64,000 nt of DNA, from positions 22,092,769 to 22,156,768 of the forward strand of contig NC_054872.1 of assembly GCF_018320785.1 (NCBI RefSeq), written 5' to 3'. Shown here piece by piece: positions 48,101 through 58,850 of this stretch. Under the pieces are notes generated by a model. The model did not search any database. It was given only the letters and a program-made list of their open reading frames with translations, and was not told the DNA's origin. This DNA comes from Cheilinus undulatus (Eukaryota; Chordata; Actinopteri; Labriformes; Labridae). The first letter of the stretch is position 1. Each line of letters opens with the position of its first letter. The translations under genes were made by a program, and so were the position numbers.

Positions 48101-51100
48101 GCCAGGCTTCACAGAAGAGAACGTAGATGAGATTAAAGAAACTTTGGCGGATTCAAACCTCTATCTGTTAGTGCTGACTGCACTCATCACAGCTCTACAA
48201 GTAGGTTCATAGAATTGCACTGAGATGCCATTAACATTAGAATGCGCCTCATAAATTGTGCATTTTCATATTGGTCTATATCTGGCAACTCAGACTTGTT
48301 GCAAATGAAGACTTGTTTAATTAAAAGTATTATTTGTTCCTTTGCTTCTGTTTCTATAGCTCATCTGTGAATTCCTGGCTCTTAAAAATGACATCAGCTC
48401 ATGGAGGAAAAAGAAGAGCATGGTGGGAATGTCCAGGAAGTCAGGTTAGAAAACCATCACAAAATAGGGGACTTACTTTTCAAAGATTTGTTTTTGTGCT
48501 TTTTGGACTTTTATTTCAATGTCATGTAGAGGTCTGAGACAGTGTCTGTGGAGTGGCAGACCGGGGTGGTGGTTCCTATGTTTTAAAAGGGTGTGCTCAA
48601 CTTAATCAGGTATCACACTACTCAGCCTCCCTGGGTAAGGTAACCTCAGATACAGGAGGAACAATGCTGATTCTGTCCTGGTTGTGGGGCTGTGGGCCAG
48701 GTCTTTACCCTTGCAGGACTTCTTGAGGGAGTGTTGAAGTTTGCTCATCCAAGGCTTGCAACTGTGTCCCTCAGGGGGTCATGTGGGGGGTACTGTGGAA
48801 ATATGGGGTTGCTATGGCAACCATCAGGTCCTTGTATAACCAAAGTGAGAGCTTGTGCTTCTCAGAACAAAGTTGGACACGTTCCCAGTAGGTGTTGGCT
48901 TTCACCAGGGCTGCCCCTCATCTCAGATTCTTTTTGTGATTTTCATTTACAGGATCTCAAAACACTGCCGGGTGTAGGAGGGTCTCCGGTTTGCGGACCT
49001 CAGAATTTTATCTCTGCTTTTTGCAGATGATGTGGTTCTGTTTGCTTCCTCAGCTTTAGACCTCCAGCAGGCTTAGGGGCAGTTTGCAGCTGAGTGTGAA
49101 GTGGTCAGGATGAGAGAGCACACTCCAAGTCTGAGGCCGGGGTCCTCTGCTAGAAAATAGTGGATTACTCCCTGTGGGTGGGGATGAGTTTCTGCCTCAG
49201 GTGAAGGAGTTCAAGTATTTCAGGGTCTTTACAAGCAGCTGAAATGAGTTTTCTCCAGAGGTTGTCTAGTCTCAACCCCCTCAGGGGCTGAGAGTTTTAG
49301 CTGAACCTAGGCACCACTTTTTAGGAATGCAGCCTCTCCACAGGGGGGTGCACAACCGAACTGCTAGGCCAACTAACACCCAATGGACTTTTCTGTTAAA
49401 ATATTTTAAAATACCGAAGCTGAAATTAATTATCCACTAACTGCCTGTTGTCAACCAATGACCATGATTCATTTGATGAATGGTTCCAGCATTTCCAACC
49501 CATTTCAGTTTTCTTTACCCCTCAGTGAGAATAAGTACTGTAGAATTTACTTTGGTTTTGTGGAAAATGGACAGCAGAGGACATCTTCTTGGGCTTTGGA
49601 AAACACTGACTGAGTTTTTTCGCCCTTTTCTGGTATTTTCCATCCATTCTTTCTTTACTGTATCACAAGTATCCCAGCTGTCATTAGCTGAGAGGCAGGG
49701 TAAACCCTGATCACCAGTCAATCACAGGGCTGATGTACCAAGACAACAACCAGACGTGCTCACATTCCCACCCACAGAAAATTTAGAGTCACCAATTGAC
49801 CTGGCAAGTCAGTTTTTGGTCTCTGGAAGAAAGCCTGAATACCTGGAGAGAAACCACATTGACACAAGAGAAAACATGCAAACTCTATTTCCCTGTCCAA
49901 CTGGGATTCAACTAGGAATCCTTTTTCCCTTTCTGGCAGTGTTTGAGCTATTAAACTAACTGCTATTGCAAATAAATGTTAGTTGCAGCCCTACCTTGTT
50001 TGGCAGGCATTATTTTTGTCATTGTTAGAGCAAATGATGAAAACATTATTGTCTTTGTCTGTAGTTATGTGGCGTAGTCTGAGCACGCTGCTGATTTTTC
50101 TCCATCTGCTGGAAGAGACCAGTCTACTTGTGTTGCTTCCTGTGGGACTGGGAGCATGCGTGGAGGTATATAAACTTTTTTATTTTTGGAAAGCATCAAA
50201 GTGAAGCTCATAAGGAAATTTCAACCCAGTAATTGTGTATTTTTTCAGGTCTGGAAGGTGTTTAAGGTGTTTAACATCCAATTTCAATGGAAAAGCCCTA
50301 GGCTTCATGTAAGTATGACACCATTTAGAAACAAAATAATATGACTTTGATGAAAAATATGATACAGAAAATCAGTAAACTTCACTCCTGCCAAAGACTT
50401 CTTCTCTTTTACTGTGCAGGTGAAAAAGCTAGACGAAGAAGAAAGAAAGACTGTGGAGTATGACACACAGGTATGAATGTCATTTTCTTTTTCTATTGGT
50501 TTATTTCTCTGCCTTTAGGAGTTTTTTTTTAATTCTGATATCTTGTCTGTGTGATTTTCTCTCAAGGCATCAAGATACTTGTCCTACTTGGTCTATCCTC
50601 TGTGTATCAGTGGAGCTATTTTCTCTCTGGCCTACTTACGTCAAAAGAGGTGAGCTCATCATTGTATTTAATACTTCTGCTTTGTGATATGGCTTTAATG
50701 TCATTGTCTTATGCTGTCTAATCTTATTGTCATATTTAAAATCAAATTATCTCCTGGTACCTTATTCCTCTCTACTGCTGCACTGAGGTATTTAGAGCAG
50801 TCACGTTCAACTCAGACCTGTATGTACTTTGAACTAAAGATGATTTTGGTTTAATATCCACTCCCATGGAAATGTTAATACAGTGCTAATGAAAAGTATT
50901 CATCCCCTTAGATATTTCATCCTTTTATTGATTTTAAAAATCAGTCATGGTCAATATAATTTGGTTGTGTTGACAAAAAATAGTCTTACCCTCTACCTTT
51001 ACAAGCCTTCTAGGGCCAGCTGCTAAGAAGTATCCCCACATCATGATGTTGCCACCATCGTGTTTCATAGTGGGGATGGTGTGTTTTTAGTAATGTACAG

Positions 51101-53476
51101 TGTTTGGTGTCAAAAATAGTGTTTTGTCTGATGGCCTAGAAGCACCATTTTGGTCTCCTTAGACCAAAAAACTTTCTCCCACTTGACCATGGAGTCTCCC
51201 ACATGCCTATTGGTGAACTCTCCCATAAAGATTTGACTGGAGAAGAACCCTGGCAAAAGTTGTTGTACGCAGAGTCTCTCCCATCAGCTTCTCCTTTGGA
51301 GTAGTCATAGGTGTGCAATAGTGCAATAGTACAAAAGTGCAATATTCCTTCCATTTCTTGATGATGAATTTAACTGAACTCTGTTCAGTACCTCAGAATG
51401 TTTTTTCTATCCATCCCCTGACTTATTGTTTTCAATAACATTTTCTCTGAGTTGCTTGGAGTGCTCTTTTGTTTTCATAGTGTAATGGTAGCCAAGAATA
51501 CTTAGTAACCATTGACTGGACCTGCCAGACACAGAGTCCTTATAATACAATCACTTGAGACACATTCACTGCACTCAGGTGATCCCCATTTCACCAGTTG
51601 TGTGACTACTAGCACTAATTGTTGAATTAGGTCAGTCACTTTAAAGGTGTTGAAAATTTATGCTATCACTTCTTGTATAAATCTGTTTTCACTTTATTGA
51701 GATTTAAGGGAATATTTGTCAGAAAAGCCAGATTGTTTTGACCATGATTGATTTATAAAATCAATAAAAGGGTAAAACATCCAAGGGGGCGAATACTTTT
51801 TTTTATAGGCACTGTATTTGCAGCAATTCTACAGTGGTAGTTAACATGCACCGCTGGTTATGTGATTAACATTTAATCCGATTATGTTGACAGTTACTAC
51901 TCCTGGTTAATCAACAGCCTGGTGACTGGTGAGTCGACTTAAATTTATTTCTATTATTAACAGAATCTTACCTCATATCTAAATAATTAGTTTATACAAA
52001 GTTTCAGCTTATGCCTTTATTTTTATTGACATTTTAACTCTGGTCCTGTCAGGAGTATATGCCCTTGGCTTCCTGTCTATGGCCCCACAACTCTATATCA
52101 ACCACAAGGTCTGTCCTGCATCTTTGCCAACAGAACCAATCCTTTAATGTGTTCATTACCATCAGAATTTTTTTCTTTTGTCTGACACTTCTTCTTTGTG
52201 ATTTTTCTCATATCTGTTTGGATCAGCTCAAGTCTGTGAGCCACCTGCAGGGCACTGTGCTGATGTACAGAGTGAGTGTCACAGTTTCTTTAGATCTTAT
52301 GGTAAATGTATGGAAAAATCTCTCACTTTGAGTTTGTATTTCCTGATTTTTCAGCAATTTAAAAAAAATCAGTTTAATCAGCTGTTTTATTTCTAGAGTT
52401 TTATTTTCTTGTTGCTGAGGTCTTTATTCTCTCCTTCCTCTCCTCTAGGGAGTGAACACGCTGATCTCAGATCTGTACTCCTGTGCCTCCTTCTTCTCCT
52501 CCTCTGCTTCCTTCTCCTCCTCTCATCAGCTGTCCTGCTTCAGAGACGAGCTCCTCTTCTTCCTCTACCTGTATCAGCGACGGTAGGAACATCTTTATGT
52601 ACACAATATAACAAAACATGCACTCCTACATTGCATAAGGACACATGCAGGCTCTTGAAGGGCAAGATCTGATATAAAAACCCTTGCTTGTTGATAGATA
52701 TTGGCACTAAAACGCCATCTCCTCCTGTTGTACAAAATGAAGGCCAAAATTGCCCAGTAACAGGCACTGACATTTCGCGCTCCCATCTTCTTCGCTAATC
52801 AGAGACACATTTCGCTGAGTTTTACAATTAGTGCTCTCTAATAATTAACACTTGGACTTACATCAGCACAAGAATTTGCTCTGATGACAGATGGCCAGAC
52901 CTGGTAAACCCAAATGAGAAGTGAGGGTGAACTTGGAATGTCTGGCAGAATTCCTCCTGAATTCCCCCCTGGAAAGGCTTAGCCTGCTGCCACCTTGACC
53001 CTGCCCTGGATAAGTGGAAGAAAATGGATGGCTAAATGGATGGATGAACTTAAACTTTGTAGTTCGGTTGTGAGGTCTTTTAACATAGAGAATGCAGAGT
53101 TTAAATCCAGTACTGGGGTTAGGGGAAGATATCAGTCAGCAGGGAGAGCTGCAAATAGTTTGAATTTACTTTAGGGAAGCTTTTGTGTTATCTGTCTTTT
53201 ATACAGACTTTACATCAAACACTGCAAGACACTAAATTAGAAACAGATTCATAACAGAGAAATGTCTGTTTAAGTTTTGTTACTTATGAAGAACAAAAAC
53301 TTAAAATCTTTGTTAGAGCCTACATTTTTTCAGTACATCTCCCAACACTGTTTGCCTATCATACACCTGAATGACTCTTGTCTGGACTTTTATGTCATGT
53401 CTCTAACAGGCATTACGCCTCCAAGACCAGAAGACGAGAGTCTGGATCCCACAGCAAGAAACTGAAGACTCATTGA
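45157..53476 (+). CDS. clptm1l: CLPTM1-like (CLPTM1L/CRR9 family) membrane protein
   Basis: Multi-pass ER protein; the human relative CLPTM1L (538 residues) is a lipid scramblase linked to the GPI-anchor pathway and to survival under genotoxic stress. Seventeen exons join in frame: 45157-45357, 46320-46411, 46548-46725, 46844-46971, 47671-47749, 47836-47953, 48106-48200, 48360-48444, 50065-50165, 50249-50308, 50420-50470, 50567-50649, 51894-51928, 52053-52108, 52227-52271, 52449-52582 and 53410-53476 (535 residues). Family blocks: LLGVFVVYILHTVWLLYGF, VNVSVPEETRANGTLY, EHPVSHWRPYLSISMMSEDF, LPLTVSYEGISLRRFRFWVH, LALKNDISSWRKKKSM, ERKTVEYDTQASRYLSYLVY, SYYSWLINSLVTGVYALGF. Near the C-terminus a Ser-rich stretch (CASFFSSSASFSSSHQLSCF) replaces a normally conserved hydrophobic segment. 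It may therefore be a diverged teleost paralogue rather than the one-to-one orthologue. Confidence 0.88.
46165..46205 (+). repeat. Short LINE/SINE tail
   Basis: agcatacctggtcaataaagctgata has the form of a fish RTE-type repeat tail. It lies in the first intron of the CLPTM1L-family gene. Confidence 0.35.
47465..47545 (+). repeat. tRNA-derived SINE-like fragment
   Basis: ggctgctgtggttcagtgat followed ~30 bp later by ggtcaggggtttaatcccc resembles a tRNA-derived SINE head with A-box- and B-box-like words. No tRNA fold or body follows. Intronic. Confidence 0.4.
48580..49330 (+). mobile_element. LINE reverse-transcriptase fragment (Rex-type)
   Basis: Broken frames encode the RT core: the catalytic FADDVV box near 49020-49040 (LFADDVVLFASSALDLQQA), then QFAAECEVV and FLPQVKEFKYF, typical of fish Rex/CR1-like LINEs. 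Stops and frameshifts are frequent, and no endonuclease part is seen. It is 5'-truncated and lies in the intron between exons 8 and 9 of the CLPTM1L-family gene. Confidence 0.75.
49690..49945 (+). repeat. Dispersed teleost repeat (LINE 3' region)
   Basis: Words caccagtcaatcacagggct, tttagagtcaccaattgacc and aaaacatgcaaactctattt match a widespread fish interspersed repeat ('gggcaatttagagtcaccaatc', 'gagaacatgcaaactccaca'). Same intron as the LINE fragment. Confidence 0.6.
50879..51816 (-). mobile_element. Internally deleted Tc1-like element
   Basis: The ends tacagtgctaatgaaaagtattcatcccc and (from the right) tacagtgcctataaaaaaaagtattcgccccc are inverted, and the inner ggtcaatataattt is shared with the element at 58851. 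The minus strand retains transposase scraps (a Trp-Ser-Asp-like region around 51150-51190; a GGSIMLWG-like region around 51030-51055) with frameshifts. About 0.94 kb, so about 0.5 kb shorter than its relative. Intronic. Confidence 0.75.
52880..53055 (+). mobile_element. LINE 3' end
   Basis: ggaatgtctggcagaattcc, then cctgctgccaccttgaccct and gataagtggaagaaaatgga with terminal GGAT repeats, is the characteristic 3' end of Rex-like fish LINEs (ggataagcggaagaaaatgg). It lies in the last intron of the CLPTM1L-family gene. Confidence 0.7.
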
Positions 53477-54600
53477 GGAAAAGACTATTCTTATCCCTTA
53501 TCTTTCCTGGATAAAAAATGCACAAAAGCACACAGAAGCTTATCTATGAAAAAAGTGAATGTGGATTAATTAAGATGTGACATGAAGATTCAGGCAGAAC
53601 ACTCAGACAGTCTATGTGTGACACAGCAGCTTCAGACTGATCCAGGATCAGCTGTTCCACATCTGAGTCTTCATTGAAAGCTACTCCTGCTTTCTGTCCA
53701 GCATCATGAAGCGTCTCCTTTACCGCTGCAGTAACTGAAATCTGCAGAATCCCTCTGCTGTACACCTTACGCTGGAATCCAATTCAAGAAAAATACTTTT
53801 GATTTTTCTTCCTGCATACAAGCTGAAAGTTTTCCCTGGTCTATTGCGAAACATATACATAATATACTCTGTTTACTTCATAAATAAAGGTATTAAATGT
53901 TTCAGAAACATGACAACATTTAAAAAATGGCATTTAAATGAATCTTTCTGCATACAAAAAGGGAAATGTTTCATGTTTCTAGGGGTATGTCTTTGCATCC
54001 AAAGATTATCCTGCATTATTCCTCAAACTTATCATAACGTTTGCTTTCTTGGAAACCTGATCCTGACTTGAATTCAAAATAATGTCCTTGGTTTGAAACA
54101 TTGCATGGCTTTGCTGTCAGGATGAGTCCTGCATGGGTCAGAGCTGCAACCTCAAGCACTTTTTACTCTTCTACCGCTTTAATCTATCTGAAGTGTCGAT
54201 CAGTGCGGTCTAAAATGTTACCGGAAGAAGCTTTTGTTTGACACTGTTCAGTCCTGTACAGTTTCTTTAAGACTGATGTTGCAGTGAGAGATGACACTGT
54301 CGGCAGAAAGTTGTCACTTACTGCTAAAATCCCAAAGGCATGTGTCAGTGAGATCCCTGCAAGGCATTTTCACTTCCAACGTTCAGACGAGCTGCTTGAT
54401 TGAAGGTTTAGGGATCAATAAACCTTTTACAGACTTTTATGTTTTTTCCTCTATATTTTAATTTAATGTGTGTGTTCTGAGGTGTGGAGGCAAAAATCTG
54501 TCATTACTACACTCTGCCAAGACAAACTTACTCAGATTTGAGTTGAATAAATGTTTTCATGGTTAAATGCTCACAAATATATTGATTCTTTGTCATCCTC
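53477..54600 (+). other. CLPTM1L-family 3'UTR and flank
   Basis: No further coding exon. An AATAAA at 53883-53888, about 410 nt after the stop, is the best poly(A) signal; another lies near 54545. The ORFs on either strand are short and unsupported. Confidence 0.45.
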
Positions 54601-54874
54601 TTAAATTCATTAACACAATGGGCCTCATTCACCACTGTTTTAAAGAGGAAATTTGTTCTTTTCACCAACTTAAATCCTGACCCTCAGAGTGTTATCTATG
54701 ATTTGTTATGAAGAACACTAGAGAGCACTCTCGCATATTTCAGTGCTGAAATAACAGTAATAACATAAATAAGTAAATAAATAAGGCACAATGACATTAT
54801 ATTGCATAATAATTTCCTTTTCTTTTTTGTCAATGGAGCACTTTAATATAATTTAATAATTGGTATAAATCAGG

Positions 54875-55600
54875 GGTGTCAAACTCAAGGCCCAGGGGCC
54901 AAATCCAGCCCGTGGAACAGTTAAATCTGGCCTTCAAGATTATCTCATATTTCTCTTATAACTGGCCCATCAGTATGAGGTCTGCAGATTTCCTGTAGTA
55001 AAAAAACATGGAATCTTATCCTTGATGATTTAAGATATCTTTAAGTCATAAAATCTGAAAAAGTAATGAGAAAAAATATTTAGATAAGTAGTCAGGAATG
55101 TGGGAAAACAAATTAATTTGTGTTTCAATCACACATTTTCAATTTTTCATCTCACAATTATGACTCAGACTTAGGATTTTGACCTTTTATTTCATACTTA
55201 GAGCATTTCAACTCACAATTTTGACTTATATAATATTTTGACCCTTTTAACCAATTATTTTGTATTTTATCTCTTATTTACAACTCAAAACTTTGAATTC
55301 ATACTCCCATAGTTTGACCTTTTCAACTCACAATTTAAAATTTTGAATCATATTTTGACTTTTAATTCCATGATTACACATTTTATTTTCTATTTTGACT
55401 TTTTAAACTCATGATTTTGACTTTCTAATATATTTGCCTTTATAAGACATTATTTTTTAATGTCAATTTCATGTTTTGACCTTTTTGAACTAATAGATAT
55501 ACTTTTCTCATATTGTGAGCCTTTAAACTTATCTTTTTAACTTTTTAAATGTCAAAATCATTTATCATCAGTGATACATTTTTTTTTTTCATAAGCAGAC
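54875..55600. repeat. TTTTGAC-type degenerate tandem repeat
   Basis: It opens with ggggtgtcaaactcaaggcc and ccaaatccagcccgtgg, a common fish repeat head. It continues as ~450 bp of imperfect copies of aactcacaattttgactttt at irregular 30-40 bp spacing. Non-coding. Confidence 0.6.
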
Positions 55601-55687
55601 TCATAAGCAGAGGCAGACTTCAGCATTAGGTAAAGGTAGGCAATTGCCTGGGGCCCCATGAACACCTACTGAATTTAGGACTATTCT

Positions 55688-55860
55688 CAGATGCATTCAG
55701 GAAGCATTCACACCCCTCTCACTTTTTTCATTTTTTTAATGTAGCAGCCTGATGCTACAGTCATAAAAACATCACCTTTATTCTCATTAGTCTACACTCA
55801 GTACCCCATCATGACAAAGAGAAAACAGTAATTGGGAAAAAGGTTTCAAAATGCCTTCAC
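55688..55860 (+). mobile_element. Tc1-like terminal fragment
   Basis: tgcattcaggaagcattcac, cctctcacttttttc and gcagcctgatgctaca match the arm of the fold-back element at 32311. Only one end is present. Confidence 0.6.
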
Positions 55861-56392
55861 CAGTATCACATGCCCTAATGTCATAAAATAATAATTAAAA
55901 AAAAAATCATTATTTTCACTTTTGCATCCAAAGAAGGGCAGAAGCTGATATTTTTTTAAAGTTACATAACATGGATAGGTCATTAAAAATGAAAAGAAAG
56001 CAAAATAAAGGTTTCAGATATGAATACATTCATGAAAGAGCAGAAATTGATACAAACTTAGTACAATGTTAAAAGTACATCTTATAGTGTAGTGTGATTG
56101 TAAGCTCTCAGGAGTTAAAAAAAAAAAATCTGTATTTTTCAGTTTGACAGCAAGACTTACATTGTCATCAACAGCATCCATGTTTTCATCCATCATAACA
56201 GTCCATGGAAATATACATTTTATAAGCCAAAAGATTCAGGGCCTATGTGAAGGTATTTGTGACTTAAGCCCTCTAAACCACCCCCTCACTCCAGTCAAAG
56301 TTAAACTGATAGTGTTAAAAATTCCAGCTGCTTACCATGATCAGTTTGTACCTATGTTCAGATTTGATCAGCATATTTTCAACTCTGTTTTA

Positions 56393-57637
56393 TTAAACAC
56401 GCTGTGATGTTTCATTTTCTGTTATAATAATCAGATAAAATGCCAAAAAGAGAAAACATAAACAGATATCTTTCAGTGTCATGTTCTTAACATTCATCCG
56501 TAGTCTCTGCACCCAGTTCATCACCGGACCACTGAACAGAAAGACTCTCTCATTGAATTTGCAGCCAATAAATCTGTAGATAGGGTCCCCTGAGTGTCGG
56601 TCAGAGAAATACACTGATCCCTTCTCATAATCTACACACACCATGACTATTTTAGGTTTTATTTTCAAAACAAAAGACAGAGGTTGGTCATGTAGAGCCA
56701 TGCAGTCACATTTGTCCCCAATGCTTATTAACCAGCTTCCAGTCTGAGGATTAGGGTGTAATGGCTTCCCCTGTAAAGACTCTCTGATGATCCCTAGGAT
56801 GTAGGTGGTGCCTTCTAACAGCTCAACCTCATAGCAGAATTTCCCCTCAGAAAAACCTATGTGTCCAGGAAGTACTGAGTATATGTCACACTGGTTTGGG
56901 TCCACAGTGGAACAACATGAACAACAATGAATATTTGGCTTTAGACTACACACCGTGCTGCTTGCTTTGTCGTTCCTCCTGTTCTGCACTTTAGACTTCT
57001 TGCCCTTCTTTCCATGCTTCTGCTTAACTTCCTGCTCTTTCACTTTTTTCCTCCTCGCCTGAGCCATCTTATTGACACATGCTTCCTCTAAAGGGACTAT
57101 ATCATGATCACTGTGCTCTGTGCACTGGACACAAATGTTCATCAGATCGTCCCTGCAGAACAGCTCCACAATCCTGTTGTGCTCCTTGCAGATTTTGTCC
57201 TCCAGGTTGTGCACGGGGTGGGTCAGTTTGTGTCTCTTTAAGGCAGCCACTTTACGATGAGGTTCAAGGTGTGTCTCACAGAAGGAGGTCAAGCACACCA
57301 AACAACTTTTAGAGGCCTTGACCTTGTTATCAAGGCAGCAGTCGCATGCAACCTGGCCTGGTTTAATTGGAGTATCATTATTAGATATCACACTCTGTCT
57401 CTTCTTGAAGCTCTCCACAACATCTCTGAAAGCTGTGTTGACACAAACTTTGAGTTCTTTGCTGAACTTCTCGTTGCACAGGGGACACTTACACAGCTCT
57501 TTGCCTTCCCAGTGCAGGCTGATGCACCCCTTGCAGAAGTTGTGTCCACATGGTATAGAAACAGGCTCAGTGAACACATCCAGACAGATGGAGCATGTGA
57601 ACTGATCTTCAGACAAGAACCTGCTGTCTGTGGCCAT
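56393..57637 (-). CDS. Tail-anchored TRIM E3 ligase, copy A
   Basis: 414 residues from the ATG at 57635-57637, in a single coding exon. An acceptor (tctcctctag) lies just before the ATG, and a likely non-coding first exon ends at 57851 (gcag|gtaaag). RING at about residues 15-55 (CSICLDVFTEPVSIPCGHNF, C3HC4 complete), B-box 1 at about 90-130 (CDCCLDNKVKASKSC), B-box 2 at about 145-185 (CKEHNRIVELFCRDDLMNIC). The coiled coil is reduced to a short basic stretch (KHGKKGKKSKVQNRRND). A SPRY-like module without an obvious PRY part follows (GKFCYEVELLEG, VCVDYEKGSVYF), then a hydrophobic C-terminal segment (DICLCFLFLAFYLIIIT). Predicted ubiquitin ligase, probably anchored in a membrane by its tail; target unknown. 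Head-to-tail duplicate of the gene at 60830. Exact subfamily not assigned. Confidence 0.85.
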   Translation of the reverse strand: MATDSRFLSEDQFTCSICLDVFTEPVSIPCGHNFCKGCISLHWEGKELCKCPLCNEKFSKELKVCVNTAFRDVVESFKKRQSVISNNDTPIKPGQVACDCCLDNKVKASKSCLVCLTSFCETHLEPHRKVAALKRHKLTHPVHNLEDKICKEHNRIVELFCRDDLMNICVQCTEHSDHDIVPLEEACVNKMAQARRKKVKEQEVKQKHGKKGKKSKVQNRRNDKASSTVCSLKPNIHCCSCCSTVDPNQCDIYSVLPGHIGFSEGKFCYEVELLEGTTYILGIIRESLQGKPLHPNPQTGSWLISIGDKCDCMALHDQPLSFVLKIKPKIVMVCVDYEKGSVYFSDRHSGDPIYRFIGCKFNERVFLFSGPVMNWVQRLRMNVKNMTLKDICLCFLFLAFYLIIITENETSQRV

Positions 57638-57639
57638 TT

Positions 57640-57990
57640 CTAGAGGAGAGGAGAAGTTGGTAGAGATTGTTTCCTGAAAGCTACCTGTATGACCCAAAAA
57701 AATATATTGACACATTGCAGTTTTCTTATTTGACACTTTTTGTCATATTAGATTATATAACATAACATTTCAATCCAACCAAACAGATTCTCGTTATCTT
57801 CTTTGCAGCGCACCATGTATTAAATAAATAAATAGGTTAATGATCTTTACCTGCCTAGGTGGAGCCTTCTGCCCTGTTAAGTCTTTCTACTGAAACTAAA
57901 CTGTGTTTCCCAGATACAAACTTTTGTAGTGTGACTATGTTATGTTTCATTTCACTGGAAATGTTTCTCCTCCTCTGACTTACACTCCGC
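57640..57990 (-). promoter_or_regulatory. TRIM copy A 5' region
   Basis: Contains the inferred non-coding exon (donor at 57850/57851) and upstream DNA. On the minus strand GTGAAATGAAAC resembles an interferon-response element with one base less spacing than consensus, and TTCACTGGAA (57951-57960) is STAT-like with 4-bp spacing. Confidence 0.3.
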
Positions 57991-58569
57991 CCATCTGCTC
58001 TGACTTGTTTTTAACCACTTGTGGGCTGTCAAACTGAAATGACATCTCATCTTTATTCATGATCCAATAAGAAGCTGAGGAAGTACTAAAGTGTTACTTC
58101 TTGAAGTCTCAATAGTCTGTCATGTCTGTATCAAACTCAAAGCACCAAAAGGGAAATCTGTTTCTATTAGGAGAGGTCTGAAATGGTTAAACTGAATGAA
58201 TGAGAGAATCTTATTTTGGAAGAACTTGAATCACTTCACAAATATTTTGTCTGCAGTGAACCAGTGATTCAGTTTTATTTTATTAATCCTAAATTCAAGT
58301 GAAAAGAATCATCTAAAAATGTTCCTACTTTTATAACGTACACCTCAGAGGATATTTGGTGAAACTAGCTTGAAGATACAGGTTAAGGAATCTATACTGC
58401 AACTTGACTTGCACTCTAATAAAAACTAGATACATTTCTATCCAAATTCAAATATTTTCTGACACTTTCTGACACAATGATTTCATAATACTAAAAAGTG
58501 TTTTGTCTGCAGTTAGGTTATTGATTAACTTTATCTCTTCATCTCATTAGAAAGAAAAACTAATTTTTA

Positions 58570-58850
58570 ATGTGCACTCTCAAAGACTATAAAACTGTTT
58601 ACTCTGAAATAAGCACTTTAAAGTGTGCACTCATATGTTATTTTTAAAAAAAGTGTGAACTTAAGAAGACCTTAAAAGTTGTGACTTTAAATTATACACT
58701 TTAAACTGTACACTTAAGTGTACACATGCAGGTGTGATGGAAAAGTATGCAATACAAATTGTGCACATTTCGGAGTGCACCTTAAAGTCTGGGTATTAAG
58801 TCTGTATCTAAATGTGTGAACAAAACAAAATGGACTTACAAGTGGGCACT
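58570..58850. repeat. GTGCACTTTAAAGTG-type repeat, left part
   Basis: Imperfect copies of gtgcacttaaagtgtacac with variable spacing. The same array resumes at 60327 after the Tc1 insertion and appears again at 63780 beyond TRIM copy B. Confidence 0.65.

Noticed and set aside
57257-57643. 128-codon plus-strand ORF, with a near twin at 61604-61963
   Set aside because: Antisense shadow of the TRIM RING/B-box region; duplicated only because the TRIM genes are.
57638-57736. 33-codon N-terminal extension of TRIM copy A
   Set aside because: A good splice acceptor lies just before ATGGCC and the extension is not conserved in copy B, so it is probably intron.
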